Shown here in pieces: positions 1 through 6,905 of a stretch of DNA of 12,118 bases; position 1 is the stretch's first letter, and each line of letters begins with the position of its first letter. A model generated the notes under the pieces. The model was not told the origin of the DNA and ran no database searches. It saw only the letters and a program-made list of their open reading frames with translations. The DNA is from an uncultured Eubacteriales bacterium. Lineage in GTDB: Bacteria; Bacillota; Clostridia; Oscillospirales; Butyricicoccaceae. The stretch spans positions 1 to 12,118 of the forward strand of contig CAKUPI010000032.1 in NCBI GenBank assembly GCA_934675045.1, read 5' to 3'. Both the position numbers and the translations under genes were made by a program.

Positions 1-1
1 G

Positions 2-202
2 AGCACCACTTTGCAGGACTTTCTGGGCAGCGGCGGCCTGACGCACAGCTCGGGCGCCACGCTGACGGTGGCCCTTTACGTTTACGCCAAGGAGCGTGCC
101 GACTTTCAGCTGGCCTTTTCCGTGGCGGTGGTGCTGCTGGCCATCACCCTTTGCATCAACCTTTCGGCCAAGCTGGTGGGCCGGTGCCTGCGAAAGAAAT
201 AA
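2..202 (+). CDS. pstA: Phosphate ABC transporter permease PstA, C-terminal fragment
   Basis: This is the last 66 codons of a membrane protein cut by the window edge, ending in TAA at 200-202. The visible part runs from a Gly/Ser/Thr-rich loop ([20 protein letters not shown]) into a hydrophobic helix (roughly residues 35-56, [17 protein letters not shown]) and a short basic tail (GRCLRKK). That is the usual end of a PstA/PstC permease, with its last transmembrane helix and a cytoplasmic positive end. Established knowledge: PstA and PstC form the inner-membrane channel of the high-affinity phosphate transporter. I chose PstA over PstC because pstB follows 17 bases after the stop, the normal pstSCAB order. 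The fragment alone does not separate the two permeases with certainty. Confidence 0.8.
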   Translation, partial: STTLQDFLGSGGLTHSSGATLTVALYVYAKERADFQLAFSVAVVLLAITLCINLSAKLVGRCLRKK

Positions 203-208
203 AAGAGC

Positions 209-212
209 GGAG
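209..212 (+). promoter_or_regulatory. Ribosome binding site of pstB
   Basis: GGAG lies 7 bases before the ATG at 220. It decides the start of pstB: the reading frame stays open further upstream to an ATG at 151, but that start overlaps pstA and adds 23 residues unlike any PstB N-terminus. Confidence 0.7.
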
Positions 213-219
213 ATGCTTT

Positions 220-981
220 ATGGATAAAAACATCATTTTAAAGGCCAAAAACCTCAACCTGTATTACGGCGAAAAGCACGCCCTCAAGGACATCTGCCTC
301 GACCTGCCCGAGCGCCAAATCACCGCGCTGATAGGGCCTTCCGGCTGCGGAAAATCGACCTTCCTGCGCACGGTCAACCGCATGAACGACCTCATCGCCG
401 GCGTCAAAATCCGCGGCACCCTCCTCTACCGCGGGCAGGACATTTACGCCCCCGGCCAGAGCGTTACCGAGCTGCGCCGCCGCATCGGCATGGTCTTTCA
501 AAAGCCCAACCCCTTCCCCATGTCCATCTACGACAACGTCGCGTACGGGCCGCGCACCCACGGCGTGCGCAGCAGGGCCAGGCTGGACGAGATCGTCGAA
601 AGCTCGCTGCGCGGCGCCGCTTTGTGGGACGAGGTAAGCGACCGGCTCAAAAAAAGCGCCCTCGGCCTTTCGGGCGGGCAGCAGCAGCGCCTGTGCATCG
701 CCCGCGCGCTGGCCGTCCGGCCCGACGTGCTGCTGATGGACGAGGCGACCAGCGCCCTTGACCCCATCTCGACCTCGAAAATCGAGGACCTTGTCGCCGA
801 TTTAAAAAAAGATTATACTATCGTCATGGTCACGCACAACATGCAGCAGGCCGTGCGCATTTCGGACAAGACCGCCTTTTTCCTGCTGGGCGAAATGGTC
901 GAGTTCGGCGGCACCGAGCAGCTCTTTTCCTGCCCGGCCGACAAGCGCACCGAGGATTACATCACAGGGAGGTTCGGATAA
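220..981 (+). CDS. pstB: Phosphate import ATP-binding protein PstB
   Basis: This 253-residue ABC ATPase energises phosphate import through PstA/PstC at the cytoplasmic face of the membrane. All nucleotide-binding motifs are intact: Walker [10 protein letters not shown] (39-47), the Q-loop in [10 protein letters not shown] (Q94), signature LSGGQQQR (150-157), Walker [13 protein letters not shown] (171-182) and the H-loop histidine in VTHNMQQA (H206). The insert with RTVNRMNDL after Walker A and the [20 protein letters not shown] block are typical of PstB rather than other ABC ATPases, and the length matches the family (about 250). The start is the ATG 7 bases after GGAG. The stop TAA shares one base with the phoU ATG (TAATG), so the two are probably translationally coupled. 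The organisation suggests induction by phosphate starvation, but the operon promoter lies outside the window. Confidence 0.97.
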   Translation: MDKNIILKAKNLNLYYGEKHALKDICLDLPERQITALIGPSGCGKSTFLRTVNRMNDLIAGVKIRGTLLYRGQDIYAPGQSVTELRRRIGMVFQKPNPFPMSIYDNVAYGPRTHGVRSRARLDEIVESSLRGAALWDEVSDRLKKSALGLSGGQQQRLCIARALAVRPDVLLMDEATSALDPISTSKIEDLVADLKKDYTIVMVTHNMQQAVRISDKTAFFLLGEMVEFGGTEQLFSCPADKRTEDYITGRFG

Positions 982-1646
982 TGCCCAGAAGCCGCTTTGA
1001 TCACCAGCTTGAGACCCTCAACACCGAGCTTATCACCATGGGCGCTCTCGTCGAAACGGCCATCGCCGGCGCCGCCAAGGCCCTGATGGAAGGCGACTGC
1101 GAGCAGGCCAGACGCATTGCCCGCAGCGACGCGCAGACCGACGACATGGAAAAGCGCATCGAAAGCCTGTGCCTCAAGCTGCTGTTGCAGCAGCAGCCGG
1201 TGGCGCGCGATCTGCGCCTCATTTCCGCGGCCCTGAAGATGATCACCGACATGGAGCGCATCGGCGATCAGGCCGCCGACATCTCCGAGCTGACCCTGCT
1301 GCTGCACGGCGCCAAGGCGCTGCCCGTCATGGACCTCATCGGCGACATGGCCCGCGCCACCATCCGCATGGTCTCTCTCGGCGTCGACGCCTTTGTCAAA
1401 AAGGACCTCGGCCTTGCCCGCTCGGTCGTCGACATGGACGACGAGGTCGACCGGCTCTTTGTCCGCATCAAGGAAACCCTCGTCGACCTCATCCGCTCCG
1501 GCGGCCCCTCGTGCGAGCAGGCCATCGACCTCATCATGGTGGCCAAGTACCTCGAACGCATCGGCGACCACTCGGTCAACATCGCCGAATGGGTCATTTT
1601 TTCCATCACCGGCCAGCACCGGCTCGCAGAGGAAGGAGCGGAATAA
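981..1646 (+). CDS. phoU: Phosphate signalling regulator PhoU
   Basis: A 221-residue, mainly helical cytoplasmic protein of normal PhoU length. The two family repeats are visible, each with its metal-binding-type motif: ERIGDQAAD at 92-100 and ERIGDHSVN at 192-200. Established knowledge: PhoU links the Pst transporter to the PhoR kinase, keeping the Pho response off when phosphate is plentiful and limiting phosphate uptake. It lies between pstB and the two-component genes, which fits that role. The ATG at 981 overlaps the pstB stop by one base, and an AGGGAGG site at 966-972 lies 8 bases upstream. The stop is one base before the next ATG. Confidence 0.95.
   Translation: MPRSRFDHQLETLNTELITMGALVETAIAGAAKALMEGDCEQARRIARSDAQTDDMEKRIESLCLKLLLQQQPVARDLRLISAALKMITDMERIGDQAADISELTLLLHGAKALPVMDLIGDMARATIRMVSLGVDAFVKKDLGLARSVVDMDDEVDRLFVRIKETLVDLIRSGGPSCEQAIDLIMVAKYLERIGDHSVNIAEWVIFSITGQHRLAEEGAE
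1631..1638 (+). promoter_or_regulatory. Ribosome binding site of the PhoP-type regulator
   Basis: GGAAGGAG, inside the last codons of phoU, lies 9 bases before the ATG at 1648. It fixes that ATG as the start, although the frame is open back to about 1393 inside phoU. Confidence 0.75.
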
Positions 1647-1647
1647 C

Positions 1648-2322
1648 ATGGCTCTCGTTTACTATGTGGAAGACGACGAGAACATCCGCAATCTTGTATT
1701 GTACTCGCTGACCTCCGCCGGGTACGAAGCGCAGGGCTTTGACTGCGGCGAGGCCTTTTGGCGCGCCTTTTCGCAGCGCCGGCCCGATCTGGTGCTGCTC
1801 GACATCATGCTGCCCGGGCAGGACGGCGTCGAATGCCTGCGGCGTCTGCGCGAGCGCGAGCGGAAAATCCCCGTCATGATGCTGACCGCCCGCTCGTCGG
1901 AATACGACAAGGTTCTCGGGCTGGACGCCGGGGCCGACGATTACCTGACCAAGCCCTTCGGCGTGATGGAGCTTTTGTCCCGCGTCCGCGCCCTTCTGCG
2001 GCGCGCCGGGTGCGAGGGGGAAAACGCGGCCCTGTCGGCCGGCGCGCTGTCGCTCGACCCCGCGCGGCGCGTCGTCACCTGCGGCGGCAGGCCGGTCGCC
2101 CTGACCTTCAAGGAGTTTGAGCTGCTGCACTATCTGCTGCGCAACCGGAGCCTCGTTTTGTCGCGCGAAAAAATCATGGACGCCGTCTGGGGCGTCGACT
2201 ACCCCGGCGAAAGCCGGACCGTCGATATGCACATCAAGTCGCTGCGGCAAAAGCTGGGCCCCTGCGGCGAATGCATCGTCACCGTGCGCGGCGCCGGCTA
2301 CAAAATCGGGGGCGCCGTATGA
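1648..2322 (+). CDS. phoP: PhoP/PhoB-type response regulator (OmpR family)
   Basis: A 224-residue transcription regulator. The receiver domain (about 3-118) has the acidic pocket E8/D9/D10, phospho-acceptor D52 in LLDIMLPGQDG, the switch threonine T80 in MMLTAR and conserved K102 in DYLTKPF. The C-terminal OmpR/PhoB winged helix (about 128-222) has the TFKEFELLHYLL segment, the recognition-helix region RTVDMHIKSLRQKL and the final hairpin VRGAGYKI. The gene starts one base after phoU and overlaps the kinase gene by four bases (ATGA), so the pair is made in a fixed order. Its position after pstB-phoU makes the phosphate regulon its likely target. The symbol phoP is given by context, and phoB or regX3 are equivalent names in other groups. 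Confidence 0.9.
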   Translation: MALVYYVEDDENIRNLVLYSLTSAGYEAQGFDCGEAFWRAFSQRRPDLVLLDIMLPGQDGVECLRRLRERERKIPVMMLTARSSEYDKVLGLDAGADDYLTKPFGVMELLSRVRALLRRAGCEGENAALSAGALSLDPARRVVTCGGRPVALTFKEFELLHYLLRNRSLVLSREKIMDAVWGVDYPGESRTVDMHIKSLRQKLGPCGECIVTVRGAGYKIGGAV

Positions 2323-3983
2323 AAAAAAGAATCTTCGGCGTCATGTGCCTTTTGTGCCTGCTGACCGCCTTCGCCGCCTTTTCGCTGGCGCTGTGGTCGG
2401 ACTACGCCGTTCAGCGCACACAGCTGCAAAGGGAGACCATCCGGCAGGCCGACAGCATCAAAGCCGCCTGCCTGCTGCCGGGCGCCGACCGCGGCGCGCT
2501 GCTGACGGCGCTGTCCGACGCGCGGCTGCGCATTACGCTCGTCCGCCGCGACGGCGCCGTCCTCTTTGACAGCAAGGCCGACCCCGCTCTGATGGACAAC
2601 CATCAAAGCCGCCCCGAAATTGAGCAGGCCTTTGCCTCGGGCGTCGGCACGCGCACCCGGCTTTCCGGCACGCAGGGCGAGCAGTGCTTTTATTATGCCC
2701 AGCGCCTGGACGGCGACACCGTCCTGCGCGTCGCCTCATACACCTCCAGCATCTGGGCCGTCACGCGGCGGCACGTGCCGCGCTTCGCCCTCATGTGCCT
2801 TGTGCTGTGCCTTGGCGCCCTCGTCCTCGCCTCGCGCATGACCGCCCGCATTGTCCGGCCGCTGAACCATCTCGACTTGGAGCACCCGCTTGAAAACGAC
2901 ACCTACGAGGAGCTGGCCCCCCTGCTCGGCCGGATTCACCGCCAAAACGAGGGGCTGCGCGAACGGCTCGGCGAGCTGGACCATCAGCGGCGGCAGCTGG
3001 CCGCCATCACCGCCTCGATGGCCGAGGGCCTGATCGTGCTCAACGACGAGCTGACCGTTTTGTCCTGCAACACCAGCGCGCTTGCCCTTTTGGGCCGCCG
3101 GGACCTAAACCCCGTCGAGCAGAATCTGGTCGTTCTCTGCCGCGAAGCGTGGCTGAGCGCTCTGGCCCGCCGCGCGCTCGAGGGAAAGCGCACCGAGCAG
3201 ACCGAGGTGTTTCAGGGCCGCGCCCTGCGCGTTTTGGGCTCGCCCGCTTCCAGCGGCTGTATTCTGCTGCTGAGCGACGTCACCGAGCAGCAGGAAAGCG
3301 AGCGGATGCGCCGCGAGTTTACCGCCAACGTCTCGCACGAGCTCAAAACGCCGCTGACCTCCATTTCCGGCTACGCCGAGCTGATTGAAACCGGCATGGC
3401 CCGCCCCGAGGACGTCGGCCGCTTTGCCAAAATCATCACCGGCGAATGCCGCCGCCTGCTGACGCTGGTGGACGACATCCTGACGCTTTCCCGGCTCGAC
3501 GAGGGGGTTGCCCCCATGCCCGACGTGCCGGTCGGCCTGCTCGCCGTTTCGCACGAGGCCGTCTCACGGCTGCGCGATGCCGCGGCGCGGCGCGGCATCA
3601 CCCTCCGCGTCGGGGGCGACGAACAAATTGTCTGCGCGCCCCGCGCCATGCTGCTCGAGCTCATCGGCAACCTGTGCGACAACGCCGTCAAGTACAACCG
3701 CGACGGCGGCAGCGTCGACGTACAGGTCGGACGGCGCGGCGGCCGTCCCTTCGTCACGGTGCGCGACACCGGCGTCGGCATTCCGCCTGACGAGCAGAGC
3801 CGCATTTTTGAGCGGTTTTACCGCGTCGACAAAAGCCGCTCGCGCGAGGTCGGCGGCACCGGGCTGGGGCTTGCCATCGTCAAGCACCTGGCCATGGCCC
3901 TCGGGGCCGGGCTTTCGCTCGAGAGCGCGCCGCAAAAGGGCAGTGCCTTCACCCTTCTCTTCCCCCCGCCCGCGGAAAAATAA
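2319..3983 (+). CDS. phoR: PhoR-type sensor histidine kinase
   Basis: A 554-residue membrane kinase expected to phosphorylate the regulator encoded just before it. Layout: N-terminal transmembrane helix (about 5-26), outside sensor segment (about 30-152), second helix (about 155-172, ALMCLVLCLGALVLAS), a short HAMP-like linker (about 174-210), a coiled stretch, a PAS-like domain (about 225-325), then HisKA with phospho-acceptor H340 in NVSHELKTPL. The ATPase domain has N-box NLCDNAVKYN (451-460), DTGVGI (483-488), FERFYR (497-502) and GGTGLGLAI (512-520), so it looks catalytically complete. The ATG overlaps the regulator's stop (ATGA), with only a weak G-rich site upstream, which suggests translational coupling. 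PhoR is inferred from the pst-phoU context. Known Pho kinases sense transporter and PhoU status rather than binding phosphate, so the outer domain's role is open. Confidence 0.9.
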   Translation: MKKRIFGVMCLLCLLTAFAAFSLALWSDYAVQRTQLQRETIRQADSIKAACLLPGADRGALLTALSDARLRITLVRRDGAVLFDSKADPALMDNHQSRPEIEQAFASGVGTRTRLSGTQGEQCFYYAQRLDGDTVLRVASYTSSIWAVTRRHVPRFALMCLVLCLGALVLASRMTARIVRPLNHLDLEHPLENDTYEELAPLLGRIHRQNEGLRERLGELDHQRRQLAAITASMAEGLIVLNDELTVLSCNTSALALLGRRDLNPVEQNLVVLCREAWLSALARRALEGKRTEQTEVFQGRALRVLGSPASSGCILLLSDVTEQQESERMRREFTANVSHELKTPLTSISGYAELIETGMARPEDVGRFAKIITGECRRLLTLVDDILTLSRLDEGVAPMPDVPVGLLAVSHEAVSRLRDAAARRGITLRVGGDEQIVCAPRAMLLELIGNLCDNAVKYNRDGGSVDVQVGRRGGRPFVTVRDTGVGIPPDEQSRIFERFYRVDKSRSREVGGTGLGLAIVKHLAMALGAGLSLESAPQKGSAFTLLFPPPAEK

Positions 3984-3989
3984 GCACAC

Positions 3990-4020
3990 AAAAAACGGAC
4001 CGCCGAGCGGTCCGCTTTTC
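3990..4020. terminator. Bidirectional terminator shared by phoR and the binding-protein gene
   Basis: The inverted repeat CGGACCG (3996-4002) / CGGTCCG (4008-4014) has a 5-base loop. On the + strand it is followed by CTTTTCTGTCT, 13 bases after the phoR stop. On the - strand it is followed by a run of six T (the A run at 3990-3995), 18 bases after the stop of the convergent gene. The - strand version looks stronger. It fills the whole 48-base convergent gap. Confidence 0.9.
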
Positions 4021-4031
4021 TGTCTGACTTG

Positions 4032-5600
4032 TTATTTTGCCAGCGTTACCTGATACATGTACAGGGTCGAGGGGTAGACCTTGCCCAGCACAATGCTCTT
4101 GCTGGAAATATAGGCGCTCTGCGGGAAGTAGAGCGGCACAAAATAGCACTCGTCCTCCACCAGCTCAAAGACCTTTTTGTAGGTGGCCTTGCGCACGGCG
4201 ACGTCGGTCGTCGTCTCGGCGTCCGAGAAAAGCTTGTCAACCTCGGGGTTGGAAACGCGGGCCGTGTTCAGGCCGTCGATGTTGTGGGTCGTGTAGATCT
4301 GCGAGTAAACGGCGGCGTCGGTGCCCAGCGTAATGCCGAGGTACCCGAAAACGTAGTTGCCGCCCAGCACGTCGGCCAGATAGGCGTTTTTCTCCATGGT
4401 CTGAATCTGAACGTTCAGCCCAAGCTGCGACAGCCCGTTCTGCACGGCCTGCGCGCCGGCCTGCGACTTGCCCTCCATGACCTTCAGGTCGTAGGTGCCC
4501 AGCCCGTCACCGCCGGGGTAACCGGCCTCGGCCAGCAGGCTCTTGGCCTTTTCCATATCAAAGGGATAGCCCTGGATATTTTCGGGGTGGCCGAAGATTT
4601 GATCGTTGGTCATGGCGGTCGCAACGGTGCCGTGCCCGTCCTCGACGACGTCGACGAGGAACTGCTTGTCGATGGCGTAGGCGACGGCCTGACGCAGCAG
4701 CTTGTTGTCAAAGGGAGCCGTCTGCGTGTTGAAGGTGATATAGGAGGTCGTGATGGAGTCCTTGTAGAACACGTTCAGCTTGTCGTTCTGCTCGAGAAGG
4801 GAGAGGTTGGTGGCGGGCACCGAGCTCGAGTAGCCGGCCAGGTCGATTTCGCCCGTCTCAACGGCGACCGAAATGGTGCTCGGGTCGGTGATGACCTTGT
4901 ACACCACGGTGGGGATTTCGGGGACAATGGCAAAGTGGTCGGGGTTGGCCTTCAGCGTGACCGATTCGCCCATTTTGTGCTCGGCAAACTGATAGGGGCC
5001 GGTGCCGATGGGGTGGTCAAGGAAAGCTTCGTCGCTGCCGGCATCCTCCCACGCCTTGCGGCTGTGGATGACAAAGGTCGTGTCCAGCAGGCTGATGAAG
5101 GGGGCGTAGGGCTGCTTGAGGTACAGGGTGACGGTGTAGTCATCCTGCGCCTCGGCGCGGTCGCAGTACAGGGCAAAGGTCGAGGCCATGTAGGCCGATT
5201 TGAAAGCGCGCTCCGCCGAAAATACGACGTCGTCGCTCGTCAGCTTTGCGCCGTTGTGGAACACGACGTCGTCGCGCAGCTTAAAGGTGTAGGCCATTCC
5301 GTCCTCCGAAACGCTCCATTCGGTGGCAATCCACGGATCGGCCACGTTGTCCGGCGACATTTTGACCAGGCCGTCGTAAATTTCGTAGTTGACGGAGTTA
5401 TCGGTGGCCGACGAGGTCAGATACGGGTCGAGGTTCTGCACATCGGCGCTCAGTGCAACGTACAGGGTGTCTTTGGTCTGCTGTTCGGTTTGGCCGGACT
5501 GCTGCGACCCGCCCGTTCCGTTCTGTCCGTTTTTTTCCGCACAGCCGGTTAGCGTCAGGAGCAGCATCAGGGCCAAGAAAAATGCCGTTAACTTTTTCAT
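4032..5600 (-). CDS. SBP_bac_5 family (peptide/nickel-type) ABC substrate-binding lipoprotein
   Basis: A 522-residue extracellular binding protein. The N-terminus is a lipoprotein signal (MKKLTAFFLALMLLLTLTGC) with lipobox LTGC and lipidated Cys20, then a flexible Gln/Gly/Thr-rich spacer (about 21-46). The mature part shows the family pattern: a strand near LYVALSADVQNLDPY, the WxxSEDGMAYTFKLRDDVVFHNG and LTSDDVVFSAERA region, HPIGTGPYQF, and LLRQAVAYAIDKQFLV in the second half. Length is usual for OppA/DppA/NikA relatives. The ATG has AAGGAG (5610-5615) 9 bases upstream and a good promoter further up. No permease or ATPase gene is adjacent, so it either serves a transporter encoded elsewhere or acts alone. 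The substrate cannot be read from the sequence: oligopeptide is the default for the family, with metals, haem, sugars or opines also known. Confidence 0.92.
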   Translation of the reverse strand: MKKLTAFFLALMLLLTLTGCAEKNGQNGTGGSQQSGQTEQQTKDTLYVALSADVQNLDPYLTSSATDNSVNYEIYDGLVKMSPDNVADPWIATEWSVSEDGMAYTFKLRDDVVFHNGAKLTSDDVVFSAERAFKSAYMASTFALYCDRAEAQDDYTVTLYLKQPYAPFISLLDTTFVIHSRKAWEDAGSDEAFLDHPIGTGPYQFAEHKMGESVTLKANPDHFAIVPEIPTVVYKVITDPSTISVAVETGEIDLAGYSSSVPATNLSLLEQNDKLNVFYKDSITTSYITFNTQTAPFDNKLLRQAVAYAIDKQFLVDVVEDGHGTVATAMTNDQIFGHPENIQGYPFDMEKAKSLLAEAGYPGGDGLGTYDLKVMEGKSQAGAQAVQNGLSQLGLNVQIQTMEKNAYLADVLGGNYVFGYLGITLGTDAAVYSQIYTTHNIDGLNTARVSNPEVDKLFSDAETTTDVAVRKATYKKVFELVEDECYFVPLYFPQSAYISSKSIVLGKVYPSTLYMYQVTLAK

Positions 5601-5649
5601 ACACGCTCTCTCCTTCTGTGTGCACAGTATAATATTTTATCCGATATAC

Positions 5650-5678
5650 AATATACTATATTCTGCCATTTCTGTCAA
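5650..5678 (-). promoter_or_regulatory. Sigma-A type promoter of the binding-protein gene with a dyad over the -10 box
   Basis: On the - strand, TTGACA (5678-5673), 17 bases and TATATT (5655-5650) match the housekeeping consensus closely. Transcription should begin near 5643, giving a leader of about 43 bases before the ATG at 5600. The surrounding 5624-5672 is strikingly AT-rich against a GC-rich background. The -10 box is the left half of a perfect dyad AATATA-C-TATATT (5650-5662), and on the + strand the same stretch reads as heptads ATATACA, ATATACT, ATATTCT (5644-5664). The dyad could be an operator, or simply an effect of AT-richness. Confidence 0.8.
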
Positions 5679-5760
5679 GCCGCCGGCCCGCAAAAACTGT
5701 GCGCTTTGCATAAAAATCGCTCCGAGACGCTCCTCCTTTCCGGCAGATCATTTCATTGTT

Positions 5761-6009
5761 TCACCGTGCGATGCCGGTTTCATACGCCCGATTGGGCGCG
5801 GAAATTCCGCTCAGCGCCCGCGATGGCTCCATACCGCAGGCGCGGCTTTGGGCCATGTCGCCCAGCGACAGCATTCCGCACAGGCGGCCGCTTTGCAAAA
5901 CGGGCAGCCGCCGCACCTGCTTTTCCGCCATCAGGCGGGCGGCACATTCCACCCTGTCCTCCGGCGAAAGCCAAACAACCCCCCGGCTCGTAATTTCAGA
6001 AACCCGCAT
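5761..6009 (-). CDS. Short single-CBS-motif protein, probably an N-terminally truncated CBS pair protein
   Basis: An 82-residue ORF. It contains one CBS motif: VSEITSRGVVWLSPEDRV, then AARLMAEKQVRRLPVL, then GRLCGMLSLGDMAQ, followed by a tail with RALSGIS. CBS motifs normally occur in pairs that bind adenine nucleotides. From what I know of clostridial CBS pair proteins, this arrangement, especially SLGDMA followed by ALSxIS, resembles their second half, so the first motif seems to be missing. The ATG comes 1 base after a terminator T run, and the only candidate binding site (GGAAAGGGG, 6020-6028) is buried in that hairpin. An in-frame ATG at 6054, in the hairpin loop, would add 15 residues but has no binding site. 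It may be a remnant, or a short protein that dimerises to complete the module. Confidence 0.6.
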   Translation of the reverse strand: MRVSEITSRGVVWLSPEDRVECAARLMAEKQVRRLPVLQSGRLCGMLSLGDMAQSRACGMEPSRALSGISAPNRAYETGIAR

Positions 6010-6010
6010 G

Positions 6011-6073
6011 AAAAAAACGCCCCTTTCCGCTCCGGTAAAAGCTGCGCTTAGCATGAGCGGCGGGCGTTTTTTT
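6011..6073 (-). terminator. Long hairpin terminator after the QueG-like gene
   Basis: Perfect 12-base arms 6011-6022 (A7 then CGCCC) and 6062-6073 (GGGCG then T7) are extended by an inner pair CCGCTC (6027-6032) / GAGCGG (6055-6060) across small bulges, with a 22-base loop. On the - strand it ends in seven T. The stop codon of the upstream gene (6074-6072) lies in its first arm, and the ATG of the CBS ORF follows the T run after one base. It is symmetric enough to work both ways, but no + strand gene reaches it. Confidence 0.88.
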
Positions 6074-6905
6074 ATTCTGTTTGTTCCTTTTGCAGGGCCA
6101 GATTGCGCCGCAGCGGCGCGACGCCGCGCCAGCAAAAGGCGCGGTCGCGGTATTTTTTCCGAAACTGCCGGTCGCTGAGCCGGCAGTCGTCCTCGGACAG
6201 GCTGTGCAAAAGCCGGTCGCGGAACTCGGGCAGCGCCGTCTGCCCGGCCGTCCGGTTCATCGGGCAGGCGGTCTGGCAGCAGTCGCAGCCCCAGATCAGG
6301 GCGCTTTCCCGCACCAGCGCGCGCTGAACCTCGTCCAGCTCGCCGCGCTTTTGCGTAATATGGGAAAGGCAGCGCTCCGGCTCCAGCCCGTTTTCGCCGA
6401 GCGCCCCGCCGGGGCAGGCCGCGCGGCAGGCCATACAGCCGAGGCAGGGAGTCTCCCCGACCTGCGCCTCGGGCCACGGCAGCGTCGAGGCCAGCAGGCC
6501 GATAAAGACGTAGCTCCCGAATCGCGGCGTGATGAGCAGGCCGTTTTGGCCGTGCGCCCCCAGCCCGCAAAGCCCGGCCAGCAGCACCTCGGGAAAGGGC
6601 GAGGCGTCGGTAAAGGGGACAAAGACGTGCGCCCCGTGCCGCGCGCGCAGGGCGCTTGCGGCGTTTTCCATACGGCGGTGCAGCACCCGGTGATAATCCT
6701 CTCCGCGCGCGTACAGGCACAGGTTGCCGCCCGGCTCGGGCGGCGTGTAGTAGGGAAAAACGGCGGCGTGAACGCTTTGCAGGCCGGGCAGGGCTCTTTG
6801 GCACTCCGCAGCGCGCACGCCGCTCATGTGCCGGACGGCCGAGGCCCAGCTGACGCTTCCGGCGTCGCCGGCCCCGCAGTCCAAAAGGGCCTGACGGGGC
6901 GTCAC
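6072..6905 (-). CDS. QueG-like epoxyqueuosine reductase family protein, double [4Fe-4S] cluster
   Basis: A 277-residue iron-sulfur protein. The cluster region has CLGCMACRAACP (C154, C157, C160, C164), then C179 in RCLSHITQK, then GCDCCQTACPMN (C207, C210, C214): the two-cluster layout of epoxyqueuosine reductase. The preceding TDASPFPEVLLAGLCGLG and NGLLITPRFGSYVFIG segments match the family's active-site region. QueG reduces epoxyqueuosine in tRNA to queuosine using cobalamin. This protein is shorter than canonical QueG (about 380): it ends soon after the second cluster, with no C-terminal HEAT-like part, and the usual WxGKN segment reads GAHGQN. The start is a GTG at 6905 overlapping the ygiQ stop by four bases (GTGA), with a weak GGGGAAAG upstream. 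The frame is open back to 7265, but that stretch is out-of-frame ygiQ. Family call strong, exact reaction uncertain. Confidence 0.8.
   Translation of the reverse strand: MTPRQALLDCGAGDAGSVSWASAVRHMSGVRAAECQRALPGLQSVHAAVFPYYTPPEPGGNLCLYARGEDYHRVLHRRMENAASALRARHGAHVFVPFTDASPFPEVLLAGLCGLGAHGQNGLLITPRFGSYVFIGLLASTLPWPEAQVGETPCLGCMACRAACPGGALGENGLEPERCLSHITQKRGELDEVQRALVRESALIWGCDCCQTACPMNRTAGQTALPEFRDRLLHSLSEDDCRLSDRQFRKKYRDRAFCWRGVAPLRRNLALQKEQTE

Noticed and set aside
4029..5552. 507-codon + strand frame opposite the binding-protein gene.
   Set aside because: Mirror effect of GC-rich codon use in the SBP gene. There is no recognisable domain, and it starts inside the shared terminator region.
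5628..5633. TATAAT on the + strand as a possible divergent promoter.
   Set aside because: No -35 element lies at a suitable distance (5605-5610 reads GCTCTC), and no + strand gene follows. It is part of the AT-rich leader.
5637..5711. A 24-codon - strand ORF with AAAGGAGG upstream in the 160-base gap.
   Set aside because: The SD-like site is about 20 bases from the ATG, the ORF runs through the -35 and -10 boxes of the binding-protein promoter, and the peptide shows nothing recognisable.
5718..5733. Short direct repeat CGCTCC-GAGA-CGCTCC in the intergenic gap.
   Set aside because: It is only two six-base units, with no inverted symmetry, no T run and no link to a promoter. This is expected by chance in GC-rich DNA.
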